64,000 bases of DNA from contig NZ_JAVRHZ010000009.1 in assembly GCF_031846325.1 (NCBI RefSeq), positions 56,888-120,887 of the forward strand, written 5' to 3'. A program made the position numbers and the translations under genes. Below, in pieces: positions 35,067-45,070 of the stretch (positions are counted from its first letter, which is position 1; each line of letters starts with the position of its first letter). The notes beneath the pieces are model-generated. The model was not told the DNA's origin. It saw nothing but the letters and a program-made list of their open reading frames with translations, and made no database searches. Origin of the DNA: Patiriisocius_A hiemis. Its GTDB lineage: Bacteria; Bacteroidota; Bacteroidia; Flavobacteriales; Flavobacteriaceae.

Positions 35067-36065
35067 TTATAATTTATGCGGTAAAAAAGGATAATCTTCT
35101 TGCTCGTAAACGGTATCATACATAACATTCTTTTCTGGGTATGGAGATTCTTCAGCAAATTTCTCACATTCAGCAACCTTATCTTTTACGCGTTTATCTA
35201 TTTTCTTTATTTCTTCTTCTGTAGCCCACTTCTTATCATAAATATGGTTTAACACATACAAAATAGGATCTTCTTCTTGTTTTTTCTTTACCTCATCTTT
35301 TGTTCTATAATGCTGTGCATCACTCATAGAGTGTCCACGATAACGATATGTTCTAATCTCTAAGAAGGTAGGCCCTTCTCCTTTTCTTGCTCTTTGTATT
35401 GCTTCATCCATTTCTTTAGCAACAACCTCAGGTTTCATACCATCTACAGCTTTACATGGCATCTCATACCCTAATCCTAACTTATAGATATCTGTATGAT
35501 TTGCTGTACGTGCTACCGAAGTTCCCATAGCGTATCCATTATTTTCAACACAAAAAACAACAGGTAACTTCCATAGCATAGCTAGGTTAAAGGTTTCATG
35601 AAGAGACCCTTGACGTGTTGCTCCATCTCCCATATATGTGAGTGTAACAGCGTCATTACCTTTATATTTATCTGCAAATGCTAATCCAGCTCCTAACGGA
35701 ATTTGCCCCCCAACAATACCATGACCTCCATAAAATCCATTTTCTGGTGCAAAAATATGCATAGAACCACCTAAACCTTGTGAAGTTCCAGTTCCTTTAC
35801 CGTATAATTCTGCCATTACTTTTTTAGGGTCTACACCCATACCAATAGGCTGTACGTGATTTCTATAAGCAGTAATCATTTTATCTTTAGACAGGTCCAT
35901 AGCATGTAAAGCTCCTGCTAAAACAGCTTCTTGCCCGTTATACAAGTGTAGAAAACCTCTCACTTTTTGTTTGATATATACTTGTGCTAATTTGTCTTCA
36001 AACTTTCGCCAAAAAAGCATGTTTTCATACCAATCAAGGTATACCTGTTTTGTAAATTTCTTCAT
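35067..36065 (-). CDS. pdhA: Pyruvate dehydrogenase E1 component, alpha subunit
   Basis: A 332-residue thiamine-diphosphate-dependent E1-alpha. The ThDP/Mg motif begins at GDGATRQGSLHE and ends at NNGYAMGT; phosphorylation-loop-like YRGHSMSDAQHYRTK follows. The partner E1-beta and E3 are not in the window. It is the first gene of pdhA-pdhC, with a promoter-like box about 70 bases upstream, and converts pyruvate to an acetyl group on the E2 lipoyl arm. Confidence 0.95.
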   Translation of the reverse strand: MKKFTKQVYLDWYENMLFWRKFEDKLAQVYIKQKVRGFLHLYNGQEAVLAGALHAMDLSKDKMITAYRNHVQPIGMGVDPKKVMAELYGKGTGTSQGLGGSMHIFAPENGFYGGHGIVGGQIPLGAGLAFADKYKGNDAVTLTYMGDGATRQGSLHETFNLAMLWKLPVVFCVENNGYAMGTSVARTANHTDIYKLGLGYEMPCKAVDGMKPEVVAKEMDEAIQRARKGEGPTFLEIRTYRYRGHSMSDAQHYRTKDEVKKKQEEDPILYVLNHIYDKKWATEEEIKKIDKRVKDKVAECEKFAEESPYPEKNVMYDTVYEQEDYPFLPHKL

Positions 36066-36137
36066 GTTTTACTGAATTGTGTTTTCAGAATAAATACTTG
36101 CTCTGTATTTCAAGAAAAAAGAAAAACATCGCTATAA

Positions 36138-36145
36138 CAAAAATA
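36138..36145 (-). promoter_or_regulatory. Predicted -7 element of pdhA-pdhC
   Basis: Reads TATTTTTG on the minus strand, a perfect TAnnTTTG, with a predicted leader of about 65 bases to the pdhA ATG at 36065. No TTG at -33 is seen. The rest of the 172-base cdd-pdhA gap shows no other structure I can support. Confidence 0.4.
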
Positions 36146-36237
36146 GCATATTAATAAATTATACAGAAACGTTTTGAAGATGAAGTTGAAATCTAAAAAA
36201 ACTATTTAAAGTCTAAAAACTTATAAATTAGAAATCT

Positions 36238-36720
36238 CTATAGAAAAGAGCTATCAAAAACCAAGGGAAGTAACTCTTTAACTGAACCAACTTTTACTAC
36301 TTTGCCTGTCTCTCCCATAAAATAAATTTCTATGGGTGTTTTTTGGTTAACTTCATATTCTACCAAAGCTTGGCGGCAAGCACCACAGGGGGGTGTTGGT
36401 GTTTTTACTGTATATTTTAAAGATTTTACCGTTAGCGCAATTTCTTTAATAGCAATAGATGGGTAGTTTGCACCTGCATGGAAAACAGCAACTCTTTCGG
36501 CACAAAGCCCAGAAGGGAATGCCGCATTTTCTTGATTGTTTCCTAAAACAATTTCTCCATTTTCTAGATATAAAGCAGCTCCCACTTTAAAATGCGAATA
36601 AGGCGCATAAGCATTTTCTCTTGCTTGCTGCGCCTTATTCATTAAATTTTGTATATGTTCTGAAAGTTCTAAAACAGAATCAAAAACTTCCAGATGTGTC
36701 TCTAGGGTAACTTTTTTCAA
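36238..36720 (-). CDS. cdd: Cytidine deaminase
   Basis: Homotetrameric-type cytidine deaminase that converts cytidine and deoxycytidine to uridines. The zinc site is formed by Cys-Ala-Glu in GLCAERVAVFHAG and by PPCGACRQAL. I place the start at TTG 36720, four bases after the porV stop, giving a 160-residue protein that starts LKKVTLETH like relatives. A second in-frame TTG at 36768 would overlap porV by 44 bases and add residues with no family match. Co-transcribed with porU-porV by spacing, a neighbourhood common in the family. Confidence 0.92.
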   Translation of the reverse strand: MKKVTLETHLEVFDSVLELSEHIQNLMNKAQQARENAYAPYSHFKVGAALYLENGEIVLGNNQENAAFPSGLCAERVAVFHAGANYPSIAIKEIALTVKSLKYTVKTPTPPCGACRQALVEYEVNQKTPIEIYFMGETGKVVKVGSVKELLPLVFDSSFL

Positions 36721-36724
36721 ATTT

Positions 36725-37879
36725 CTAGTATTCGTCGTACTCGTCTCCAAAGTTAAACGTAAGTCCAAAACGAAGTGTTCCTTCCAACGGACTTCTTACT
36801 CTTGAAGTTGAGAACAAGTATGAAATGTCTATGTTAATAGAGGTATATTTAAATCCAGCTCCAAGTGATAAAAACTTTCTAGATCCTTTTTCTTCGCTTT
36901 CATTAAAATAACCTGTACGTAGTGCAAATGCATCATTATACCAATACTCTGCTCCTAATGCCCATGTAAATTCTTTAAGTTCTTCACTAAAACCATCTGG
37001 CGCATCATTAAAAGAAGAGAAAATTCCACTAAAGAAACTTTCGTTAGCAAAATCGTCTTCTTGGTTAATAGTCCCATCTCCATTAGAATCGCTTGGAGTT
37101 GGCACAAGCAGTTTATTAACTTCAGCAAAAACACCAACTTTATTGTATTGATCTAAGATAAAATCAAAACCACCACCCAAACCAAGGTTAGTTGGTAAGT
37201 TATTCTCCTGTCCAGCGTCGTCATACTTAAATTTTGGTCCAATGTTAGAGATATTAAAACCTGCTCTCCAACGACCATCAAAATCATTATATGCTACTTC
37301 TTCACTTTGATAGTATCCTGAAATATCCACACCAAAAGTACTTGCTGCAGAAGCATCTTCTTGTGAAGCTTGAATTCTTAGGTCTGAACGTAAATATCTA
37401 CCTGTAATTGCCATTGAGAATCGGTCGCTTAATCGTAAAGCATAAGAAACATCAAAAGTTAATTCATTAGGACTTTGAATTAATGGCTCTTGTTCTGCTG
37501 TATCTCTTAGTTCAATATCTCCTAAGCTGAAATAACGTAAACTAGAAGCTACTGCGCTACGCTCATTAATTCTGTTATAGTATGTTAAATTCCCTAGAAA
37601 TATGTCATTTACCAATTGACTTAAGTAAGGTGTATATGTAATACCTACTCCTTGTTTTGAAATTGCAAATGCATATTTTGCTGGATTCCATTGTTGAGAA
37701 AAGGCATCTGCAGAGGTAGCAACTCCTATATCTCCCATCCCTGCTGAACGTGCATCGGCTGCTATAGCCACAAATGGAACACCTGTTGTGATTACCCTGT
37801 TATCGACATTAGAATCTTCTTGAGCTATTGCATTAATGGTAAACAACCCAACTAAAATAGGGATAAATATTTTCTTCAT
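36725..37879 (-). CDS. porV: T9SS outer-membrane protein PorV
   Basis: Outer-membrane barrel of the type IX secretion system (PorV/LptO, FadL-like). The 384-residue precursor has a signal peptide of about 19 residues (ending AIAQ), then VPFVAIAADARSAGMGDIGVATSADAFSQQWNPAKYAF, the PorV N-terminus, here given only as a landmark. PorV shuttles folded cargo from the translocon to the attachment complex with PorU, encoded 35 bases upstream. The region near residue 265 has a short acidic insert (SDSNGDGTINQEDD) like a calcium-binding loop. Confidence 0.93.
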   Translation of the reverse strand: MKKIFIPILVGLFTINAIAQEDSNVDNRVITTGVPFVAIAADARSAGMGDIGVATSADAFSQQWNPAKYAFAISKQGVGITYTPYLSQLVNDIFLGNLTYYNRINERSAVASSLRYFSLGDIELRDTAEQEPLIQSPNELTFDVSYALRLSDRFSMAITGRYLRSDLRIQASQEDASAASTFGVDISGYYQSEEVAYNDFDGRWRAGFNISNIGPKFKYDDAGQENNLPTNLGLGGGFDFILDQYNKVGVFAEVNKLLVPTPSDSNGDGTINQEDDFANESFFSGIFSSFNDAPDGFSEELKEFTWALGAEYWYNDAFALRTGYFNESEEKGSRKFLSLGAGFKYTSINIDISYLFSTSRVRSPLEGTLRFGLTFNFGDEYDEY

Positions 37880-37914
37880 GAGGTTAAAATTTTGACAAAT
37901 ATAATTTTATATTT

Positions 37915-40900
37915 TTAAAGGATAACGAGTTTCTCAAATTTTTCAACTCGCTTATTGGTTAACGTAGATTTTACGGTAATCTTATATACATAGGTTCCTT
38001 TTCCTATTTTATCGCCAAAGTCATCACGTCCATCCCACGTAATATCTCTGGATAAGAATCCATCTGTGGTAACTATTTGGTTTTTTGTCCAAACAACTTT
38101 TCCTGTAACAGTAAATATTTGCACTTGAACTTCTAGTGGCTCAAAAGGGCGGTTATGGTTAAACCAGAACTCTGTATAATCTATAAAAGGGTTAGGATAA
38201 TTAAGAACTCTTGTAATTTTTAGTTCATCATCACCAGCTACTATAAATTGTAGTTCTGCGGTAGATGAATTATTATATACATCCCAAGCTTTAAATGTGA
38301 GCGTATGTAAACCAGGCTCTAAATCTCTAAAACGAAAGTCTAGCATTCCTTTTGTAAAATCATCTACATCTCCTTGATAATATTCATTTAAAACAAAAGG
38401 ATTAGTCTCATCACCATCTAAAATTGCAACCATATCATGTCCTATACCACTCGCAGTATTTAAACCATTCTCATCTTCCATTTTGGCAATTAAAATGGGT
38501 GAATCGTTTGTAATACCACCAGAGACAAAACTTTCGTCATTCATAAAAAGACTAATAAGCGGTCCTTGATTATCTTCTGGGGCGTTTTCATTAAGCCCTC
38601 CAATCTGTAAATCGAAACTAACTCCCGTTTGGTCTTCTAATTCATTATTTCTCTGAGCATACAAGCTTGCCCTTGCCTGCCCTAGTGGGATTTGTATATC
38701 TCTAGGAACTACAAACTCAAACTCAAACTGCCCATTAGTTACCGTAGCTTGCCCGTTAAACACACCTTCCCCTAGGGTAGTAAAATTTAATAGTAAAATA
38801 TTGTTAGGGTCTCCATCTCCATCAGGATCTGTTCCATTGTCTCTAACACCATCATTACCTAATGTTTGTCTATTTACTTTTTTGTCAAAAATTTTAGCCT
38901 CTAAGACTCCATTATAATCTGCTTGTAAGTTGCCATTTTCATCTACCACTTCACCCGCAATTGTTACTTTGCTTAATGCTTGCAACACATCTGTAGATTG
39001 AGCAATTGGAACACCGTTTAATTCAGTAAGTCTTACTTGTGGTTGTGGAAAAGCTAAATCCATAGCGGGATCACCGATAAAAAACACCACTCTTCTTAAA
39101 TCGTCTCCAGATAAAGTGTTTTTTGATATTCTTAAAGCTTCGGCTGGGGTATTATAATCTGTAGTGCCATACCCAAATAAATCCCCTGCTAATTCTATAT
39201 TAAATTGACCTCCAAGTGTAACTGTAATAGATCTAGTAGTAGTTATAAGTCCAATAGCGCCAGATCTTAAATTTGTGTAAATAAACTCACCAGCTGTAAC
39301 TCTCTGTGGATCATCAAACTTAGTATATTCACAGGTAACTGTTACTATTAGGGGTAATTTGGTATTCTGCAAATTAATACCGTCATCTCGGGTAAAAATA
39401 AATTCCTTTGCTAAGCCATCTTCCCCTCCATGACCAAAATAAGTGATGATTAAAGCTCCAACATCAATAACATTTTTATAGGCATCGGTCACGTCTGGGT
39501 ATCTATCACCTCCTGCAGATGTTTGTTGTTGAAAAGCATCGCTATGTATTTTTTTAACATTCACAAAGGGCTTTTCTGCCTCAATTTCATCTCCAATATT
39601 ATCTAAGGCTACTTCTAATGCTTCATATTCAAAAAACTCATCTACATCATCAGAAATTAAAACAAAGTTATTTCTCCAATTTCCATAAGACTCTTTAGCA
39701 CTATAATTAATAACTTTCTCTACCATTGCATTAGCAGTAACAATATTATCTGCAACTATTCTACCTACTGCAACATCTAATAAATCATCATCTGTTCCAT
39801 TTCCTGTAACATCATCATCTTCTAGCCCAATAGTTCCCTCATTAGGATCTAGACTGCCAAAAAAATCATCACTCATAAAACAGTTAGTGGTATTACCGCT
39901 CCATAAAGTGTGGAAAGTTGGTACAATATTATTGTTATTGGGAAGTCTATTCTTATAATCTACAGAAGTATCACCAAAAAGAAGTAGATATTTTACACGT
40001 TCTGAAGGAGTTGATGCATTTTCATAGATGTAGCGCATAAAGTTTCTTATAGCACTAATGTCTTGTTTTCCAGAGCTGAACTCTTCATAAATTCTATCTG
40101 TAGTAACTACTTTAACATTATATCCATTCAAATTTTTATGATGATTTGCCAACTTTAAAGCAGGTTGTATCATAAAAGGAGCAGTAACAATAACATAATC
40201 TATATCTTCAAAAGCTCCAGAAGGGTTATTAAAAATAGTTCCTTTTAAATCTTGATTTTGAACTCTTGGTTGGGGTATTGAAATTGGTGAGAAAAAATCG
40301 TCTGGGTCTATTGCAACATAATTTCTTATTTCTCCCAGATTTGCCTTAAAAGAAAAATCACTAGCCCCCTCGGGGTTTTCTTTACTACGTATTGAAGTAA
40401 AATCTGTAACATCCCAAACAGCAGTTATTCCAGATGCATTTGAAATTTGATATTCTGCTATACCAGAACTATTTGCTGTATCAAAATTAAAAAAAGGTAT
40501 TTGCGCATCTAAACCCTGTAAACGACATTTAGCCCAGATAGTGATATAATCTAAGTATGCATTATTGGAAGGGTTACCTCCATTGTTATAAGTTAGGTTT
40601 ACTGTTACATCCTCTGAAGAAGCTGGTATTTCTTCATCGAAAATAGGCCGAATAACTCTTAACAGATTTGCTCCTCCAGCAGGTGATAATGTAAGAGGGT
40701 CTAAAGAAGTTCCATTTATAGAAAAAGCAAAAGAAGTTGCTGCTTCTGCTGTACTAACTACTCTGGTTCTAACTCGCATGTCTTCACCAGAAGCAATATT
40801 TGGAAAATTAAACTCAAAAGTTTGCTCGTTTTCAATATCAAAACGATTTCCTACCCATCTTCTACCAACCTTTGCTGGGGACTCTTCGTCTTGTTCAAAA

Positions 40901-41817
40901 AACTGATAATTATCATACGTAGTAATTGTTTGATTAGGAGTGCCACTAGGCTCTATCATAGGTTGCACCCTTAGGCCTGCACCATTTCCACCTGAGGCAG
41001 TTACATAGTAATAAGCTTCATCACTATATGGGTTTAAATTTGTGTCATTTTCTTCGTCCCAACCTTCAACACCTATCCCATAAAATAATATAGCATCATT
41101 GGCATCAAAAGAACCATCCTCTTCTCCAACAACTTGAATTGCGTTTTGAGGCAAATCAAAATATTGATTTTGAGAGCTTAATAGTGGCAAAGGCTTCCCC
41201 CCGTGACCGTATATCTTTAAATTTCTAGGGTCAATATTATTGGTATTCATACCTAAATCATCTAAAAAACTTTTCGACAACCTATAAACCCCTGTTTTAT
41301 CTATTCTAAATTTAAACCACTCACCCGTAGCTAAAACTGAATTTGTAATTGGCATTCTTGTAGCATTATTAAGCCTACCCTTAGTATAATTAATTGTAAA
41401 TGAAAGTACTTTTTTAGTTATGCCATTTTGCTTTACAATTGGCGTTGCATCAATTGCTGTATAAATAATCTCCCTAGCTTTTGAGCTATGTATTCTAGCC
41501 GAAAATTGATTTGGTATGAGGTCTGTATTAATTTTTGCCAACTCTTGTCTTGACACATCTCCGTAACGAATATTTGAAACTTGTAAACTTGACGGCTCTG
41601 CAAATCCGTTGTCCTCCCATTGATCTGAGAATTGAATTTTATCTTCTCTTAACTGAAGCTTAAAAGGAGAATATGAATTTTTGGTATTTTTTTTAAAAGT
41701 TTCTTTATTGTTTGTAGAAGAATTACTTTCCCAAGCAATTTCGATAACTCTAGACTGTGAATATGCAGCTAAGCTTAGGAATAAAGCACAAAAAAAGACT
41801 AATAATTTTTTCATCAT
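37915..41817 (-). CDS. porU: T9SS C-terminal signal peptidase PorU
   Basis: Gingipain-like (family C25) sortase of the type IX system, which cleaves the C-terminal signal of cargo at the cell surface. The 1300-residue precursor has a signal peptide ending AYSQ. The catalytic dyad is visible: His796 in ITYFGHGGEDG and Cys829 in VTVTCEYTKFD. The C-terminus (NYPNPF, then GKGTYVYKI and KFEKLVIL) is a type A sorting-like domain retained by PorU. The gene is upstream of porV and divergent from gldJ, an arrangement typical of Flavobacteriaceae. Two ATG codons in tandem begin the frame. Confidence 0.95.
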   Translation of the reverse strand: MMKKLLVFFCALFLSLAAYSQSRVIEIAWESNSSTNNKETFKKNTKNSYSPFKLQLREDKIQFSDQWEDNGFAEPSSLQVSNIRYGDVSRQELAKINTDLIPNQFSARIHSSKAREIIYTAIDATPIVKQNGITKKVLSFTINYTKGRLNNATRMPITNSVLATGEWFKFRIDKTGVYRLSKSFLDDLGMNTNNIDPRNLKIYGHGGKPLPLLSSQNQYFDLPQNAIQVVGEEDGSFDANDAILFYGIGVEGWDEENDTNLNPYSDEAYYYVTASGGNGAGLRVQPMIEPSGTPNQTITTYDNYQFFEQDEESPAKVGRRWVGNRFDIENEQTFEFNFPNIASGEDMRVRTRVVSTAEAATSFAFSINGTSLDPLTLSPAGGANLLRVIRPIFDEEIPASSEDVTVNLTYNNGGNPSNNAYLDYITIWAKCRLQGLDAQIPFFNFDTANSSGIAEYQISNASGITAVWDVTDFTSIRSKENPEGASDFSFKANLGEIRNYVAIDPDDFFSPISIPQPRVQNQDLKGTIFNNPSGAFEDIDYVIVTAPFMIQPALKLANHHKNLNGYNVKVVTTDRIYEEFSSGKQDISAIRNFMRYIYENASTPSERVKYLLLFGDTSVDYKNRLPNNNNIVPTFHTLWSGNTTNCFMSDDFFGSLDPNEGTIGLEDDDVTGNGTDDDLLDVAVGRIVADNIVTANAMVEKVINYSAKESYGNWRNNFVLISDDVDEFFEYEALEVALDNIGDEIEAEKPFVNVKKIHSDAFQQQTSAGGDRYPDVTDAYKNVIDVGALIITYFGHGGEDGLAKEFIFTRDDGINLQNTKLPLIVTVTCEYTKFDDPQRVTAGEFIYTNLRSGAIGLITTTRSITVTLGGQFNIELAGDLFGYGTTDYNTPAEALRISKNTLSGDDLRRVVFFIGDPAMDLAFPQPQVRLTELNGVPIAQSTDVLQALSKVTIAGEVVDENGNLQADYNGVLEAKIFDKKVNRQTLGNDGVRDNGTDPDGDGDPNNILLLNFTTLGEGVFNGQATVTNGQFEFEFVVPRDIQIPLGQARASLYAQRNNELEDQTGVSFDLQIGGLNENAPEDNQGPLISLFMNDESFVSGGITNDSPILIAKMEDENGLNTASGIGHDMVAILDGDETNPFVLNEYYQGDVDDFTKGMLDFRFRDLEPGLHTLTFKAWDVYNNSSTAELQFIVAGDDELKITRVLNYPNPFIDYTEFWFNHNRPFEPLEVQVQIFTVTGKVVWTKNQIVTTDGFLSRDITWDGRDDFGDKIGKGTYVYKITVKSTLTNKRVEKFEKLVIL

Positions 41818-41830
41818 AATTGTAACGTTT

Positions 41831-41838
41831 CAAATATA
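41831..41838 (-). promoter_or_regulatory. Predicted -7 element of porU-porV-cdd
   Basis: TATATTTG on the minus strand, a perfect -7 match, ending 13 bases before the porU ATG. The leader would be very short. No TTG at -33 is seen. The remaining 190 bases of the porU-gldJ gap hold only a weak gldJ-side candidate (TTG at 41972-41974 and TATATTG near 41994). Confidence 0.45.
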
Positions 41839-42028
41839 CAGTTAGTATGGATAAAATAGAACTATAAAGAATTAATTAAATTATACATACTATAGCACTA
41901 AAAAAATCGTTTGCTATTTCATTGGTTGTTATAAGAAGTCAATCCTAACAAGCAATTATCTTAAAATAATATTGAATTTATAACGTTAATTACTATATTG
42001 CGAACCCAATTTTTTCATAATTGAAACT

Positions 42029-43714
42029 ATGAACTTAAACAAAAACCTAGTTTTACGGTTATCTATAGTAGCCGTAACATCCTTATTAATAGTTAGTTGC
42101 AACAAGTCTAGAGACTACAAAGATAGCTCTAGAGCAACAGGTTGGAAAATGAACGCCAAAGAAGGCGGTTTCCAGTACAATCCCGAAGCTAAAGAACAAG
42201 AAACAGGTCCAGGACTTGTTTTTGTAGAAGGTGGAACTTTCACTATGGGTAAAGTACAGGATGATCCAATGCATGATTGGAACAACAGTCCTAACCAACA
42301 ACATGTTCAATCATTCTACATGGATGAAACTGAGGTAACCAACCTAATGTATCTTGAATATTTAGATTGGTTAAAGCAAGTTTTTCCTCCAAGTGATGAT
42401 AATTACAGAAAAATATACGAAGGTGCATTACCAGATACGCTTGTTTGGAGAAACCGTTTAGGGTTTAACGAAACAATGACAGAAAACTACTTACGCCACC
42501 CAGCCTATGCAAATTACCCAGTAGTTGGTGTGAGTTGGATACAGGCAGTAGAATTTAGCAACTGGAGAACAGACCGCGTTAACGAGCTTATCTTAGAAGA
42601 AGAAGGTTTTACAGCAAGAGGAGCTAGATATGATGTAGATTCTGGATCTACTTTTAGCACAGACACTTACTTAAATAGCCCAACTTTAACGTATGGTGGT
42701 AAAGACTCTATTACAAGAGGTGGTAAAAGATCAGAGTCTCTCCTTAAAAGAAATGAAGATTCTACAAATTTATATGTACAGCGTAAAGACGGACTATTAT
42801 TACCATCTTACAGACTTCCAACAGAGGCTGAATGGGAATATGCTGCTTTAGGCCTAGTAGGACTTAGAAACTACAACGTATATAGAGGTAGAAAGAAATA
42901 TCCATGGGAAGGACAATACACACGTTCTGGAAACAGAAGAAGTCGTGGTGACCAATTAGCAAACTTTAAGCAAGGTGATGGTGACTATGGTGGTATTGCC
43001 GGATGGAGTGATGATGGTGCAGATATTACTGCCGAAGTAAAATCATATGAAGCTAATGACTATGGTTTATACGATATGGCTGGTAATGTGGCTGAATGGG
43101 TTGCAGATGTTTACAGACCAATTGTTGATGATGAATTTAATGACTTTAACTACTATCGTGGTAACGTCTATACAAAAGATGCAATTGGAGAAGATGGTAA
43201 GGTAAAAGTTGTAACAGCAGACTCTATTGTTTATGATACTTTAGCAAATGGTAAGATTATCGCAAGAAACTTACCAGGAGAAATTTTACAAGTACCTGTT
43301 GACGAAAATGAAACATACCTAAGAACTCAGTTCTCTAAGAGTGATAATAGAGATTATCGTGATGGAGACAAGCGCTCTACTAGATACTACCAATCTTTTG
43401 GAGGAGATGCCTTTGGTGAGGAAGAAACCGAAGATGATTCTAAAAGAATGTATAACTCTCCAAAACATAGAGTAGCTGCAGATAGTACTGGAGGTCTTGA
43501 TAGACAATTTGATCAATCTAGAAATAGAACTACACTTATTGATAACGAAGTAAGAGTATACAAAGGTGGTTCATGGAGAGATAGAGACTACTGGTTAGAT
43601 CCAGCACAAAGAAGATATTTCCCTCAAGATATGGCTACAGATTACATTGGATTTAGATGTGCAATGTCACGTGTTGGTAGCAAATCTAAAAAAGGAAAAC
43701 GTCCAAGAAATTAA
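42029..43714 (+). CDS. gldJ: Gliding motility lipoprotein GldJ
   Basis: A 561-residue outer-membrane-associated lipoprotein essential for gliding and for T9SS stability in Flavobacterium johnsoniae. The signal peptide ends LLIVSC, with Cys24 as acceptor. The fold is FGE-sulfatase-like: GTFTMGKVQDDP, YMDETEVTNLMYLEYL, LPTEAEWEYAALG, DMAGNVAEWVADVY and VYKGGSWRDRDYWLDPA are landmarks, and the C-terminus GFRCAMSRVG is typical. A basic tail (KSKKGKRPRN) ends the protein. Divergent from porU and followed by a terminator. Confidence 0.96.
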   Translation: MNLNKNLVLRLSIVAVTSLLIVSCNKSRDYKDSSRATGWKMNAKEGGFQYNPEAKEQETGPGLVFVEGGTFTMGKVQDDPMHDWNNSPNQQHVQSFYMDETEVTNLMYLEYLDWLKQVFPPSDDNYRKIYEGALPDTLVWRNRLGFNETMTENYLRHPAYANYPVVGVSWIQAVEFSNWRTDRVNELILEEEGFTARGARYDVDSGSTFSTDTYLNSPTLTYGGKDSITRGGKRSESLLKRNEDSTNLYVQRKDGLLLPSYRLPTEAEWEYAALGLVGLRNYNVYRGRKKYPWEGQYTRSGNRRSRGDQLANFKQGDGDYGGIAGWSDDGADITAEVKSYEANDYGLYDMAGNVAEWVADVYRPIVDDEFNDFNYYRGNVYTKDAIGEDGKVKVVTADSIVYDTLANGKIIARNLPGEILQVPVDENETYLRTQFSKSDNRDYRDGDKRSTRYYQSFGGDAFGEEETEDDSKRMYNSPKHRVAADSTGGLDRQFDQSRNRTTLIDNEVRVYKGGSWRDRDYWLDPAQRRYFPQDMATDYIGFRCAMSRVGSKSKKGKRPRN

Positions 43715-43744
43715 TCTTGGAAACGCAAATAAGATATTTTATAA

Positions 43745-43770
43745 AGCCCTGAAAATTCAGGGCTTTTTTT
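43745..43770 (+). terminator. Intrinsic terminator after gldJ
   Basis: Arms AGCCCTGAA and TTCAGGGCT (9 bp) with an AA loop, followed by seven T residues including the last of the arm. It lies 30 bases after the gldJ stop and only 13 bases before the murF ATG. The hairpin and T-run end within the murF leader, so murF needs its own promoter or read-through. Confidence 0.85.
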
Positions 43771-43783
43771 GTAGCTTTATTTT

Positions 43784-45064
43784 ATGAAAATAACATCTAT
43801 TTACTCAAAATTTATACAAGGAGCACCAATATGCACAGATACTAGAAAAGTTACAAAAGGATGTATTTTCTTTGCTTTAAAAGGTGATAATTTTAATGGA
43901 AATTCATTTGCCGAAGAAGCAATTAATAATGGAGCGCTACTTTCAGTTATAGACGATGAATCCTTTTATACATTAAAAGATTCTATGATTTTAGTACAAG
44001 ATGTACTTAAAACATTACAGTCTTTAGCTACGCATCACCGTGAACAACTTAATATCCCCATCATTAGTCTTACTGGTAGTAATGGAAAAACAACTACTAA
44101 AGAACTTATAAATGCAGTATTATCTAAAAAATATAACACTACAGCTACACAAGGTAATTTAAACAACCATATTGGTGTGCCATTAACATTGCTCTCTATG
44201 AGCTCAGATACTGAGATAGGTATTGTAGAAATGGGCGCAAATCACCTTAAAGAAATAGAACTACTTAGTAAGATTAGTCTGCCAGATTATGGATATATAA
44301 CCAACTTCGGAAAAGCACATATAGAAGGATTTGGGAGTCTTGAAGGAGTTGTGAAAGGAAAAACCGAATTATATAAGTACTTAAAAGAAGAAAATAAAAT
44401 AGCTTTTATAAATACTAATGATGAGCGCCAAGTCATAGAGAGTACTAATTTGGATAAGGTTACATTTGGTTCAGGTAATAGCGACTATACTATCGAACTC
44501 CTAGACGCTTCAAATGTTGTGAAAGTTAAATATAACAACGTAGATATTACAAGTAACCTTATCGGGCTTTATAATTTTAATAATATAGCTGCTGCAATAG
44601 CTATAGGAGTTTTTTTTAAAGTTTCAGAAAACAAAATTAAAGAAGCTATTGAAGATTATATTCCAACCAATAATAGATCACAGCGTATTGAGAAAAAGGG
44701 GCATAATATAATTCTAGACGCCTATAATGCAAATCCTACAAGCATGATGGCCGCTATTAAAAACTTTGAACAATCTGAAGGAATTAATAAGGTTTTATTT
44801 TTAGGGGATATGTTTGAACTAGGAGATACTGCTAAAGAAGAGCACCAAATTGTTACAGATTATCTCTCTAAAAATAAAATAGGAAATACATACCTTATTG
44901 GGACCAACTTCTTTAAAACTAGTACAGAAGCAGCACACGTAAATTTATTTAAAACCTTTGAAGACTTAAAGGAATTTATAGCTAATCTTCAATTAAAAAA
45001 ATGTACTATACTTATTAAAGCTTCAAGAGGTATGGCTTTAGAAAGAATTGTTGAATTATTATAA
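43784..45064 (+). CDS. murF: UDP-MurNAc-tripeptide:D-Ala-D-Ala ligase
   Basis: Cytoplasmic Mur ligase that adds D-Ala-D-Ala to UDP-MurNAc-tripeptide in peptidoglycan synthesis. It begins with the substrate-binding domain (ICTDTRKVTKGCIFFALKG), then the ATP loop LTGSNGKTTTKEL, the middle motif IVEMGANHLKEI and the C-terminal DAYNANPTSM. Length 426 is normal. The gldJ-murF order is a common Flavobacteriaceae arrangement; here a strong terminator sits between them. Its own 3' end meets a bidirectional terminator. Confidence 0.95.
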   Translation: MKITSIYSKFIQGAPICTDTRKVTKGCIFFALKGDNFNGNSFAEEAINNGALLSVIDDESFYTLKDSMILVQDVLKTLQSLATHHREQLNIPIISLTGSNGKTTTKELINAVLSKKYNTTATQGNLNNHIGVPLTLLSMSSDTEIGIVEMGANHLKEIELLSKISLPDYGYITNFGKAHIEGFGSLEGVVKGKTELYKYLKEENKIAFINTNDERQVIESTNLDKVTFGSGNSDYTIELLDASNVVKVKYNNVDITSNLIGLYNFNNIAAAIAIGVFFKVSENKIKEAIEDYIPTNNRSQRIEKKGHNIILDAYNANPTSMMAAIKNFEQSEGINKVLFLGDMFELGDTAKEEHQIVTDYLSKNKIGNTYLIGTNFFKTSTEAAHVNLFKTFEDLKEFIANLQLKKCTILIKASRGMALERIVELL

Positions 45065-45070
45065 AAATAA

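Noticed and set aside
34525..35094. Plus-strand open frame of 189 codons, very Ser-rich
   Set aside because: Mirror image of the repetitive acidic pdhC lipoyl region; it spans the pdhC start and carries no independent signals.
41972..42000. gldJ promoter candidate TTG then TATATTG
   Set aside because: The -7 match is imperfect (one base short), so I do not list it as a feature.
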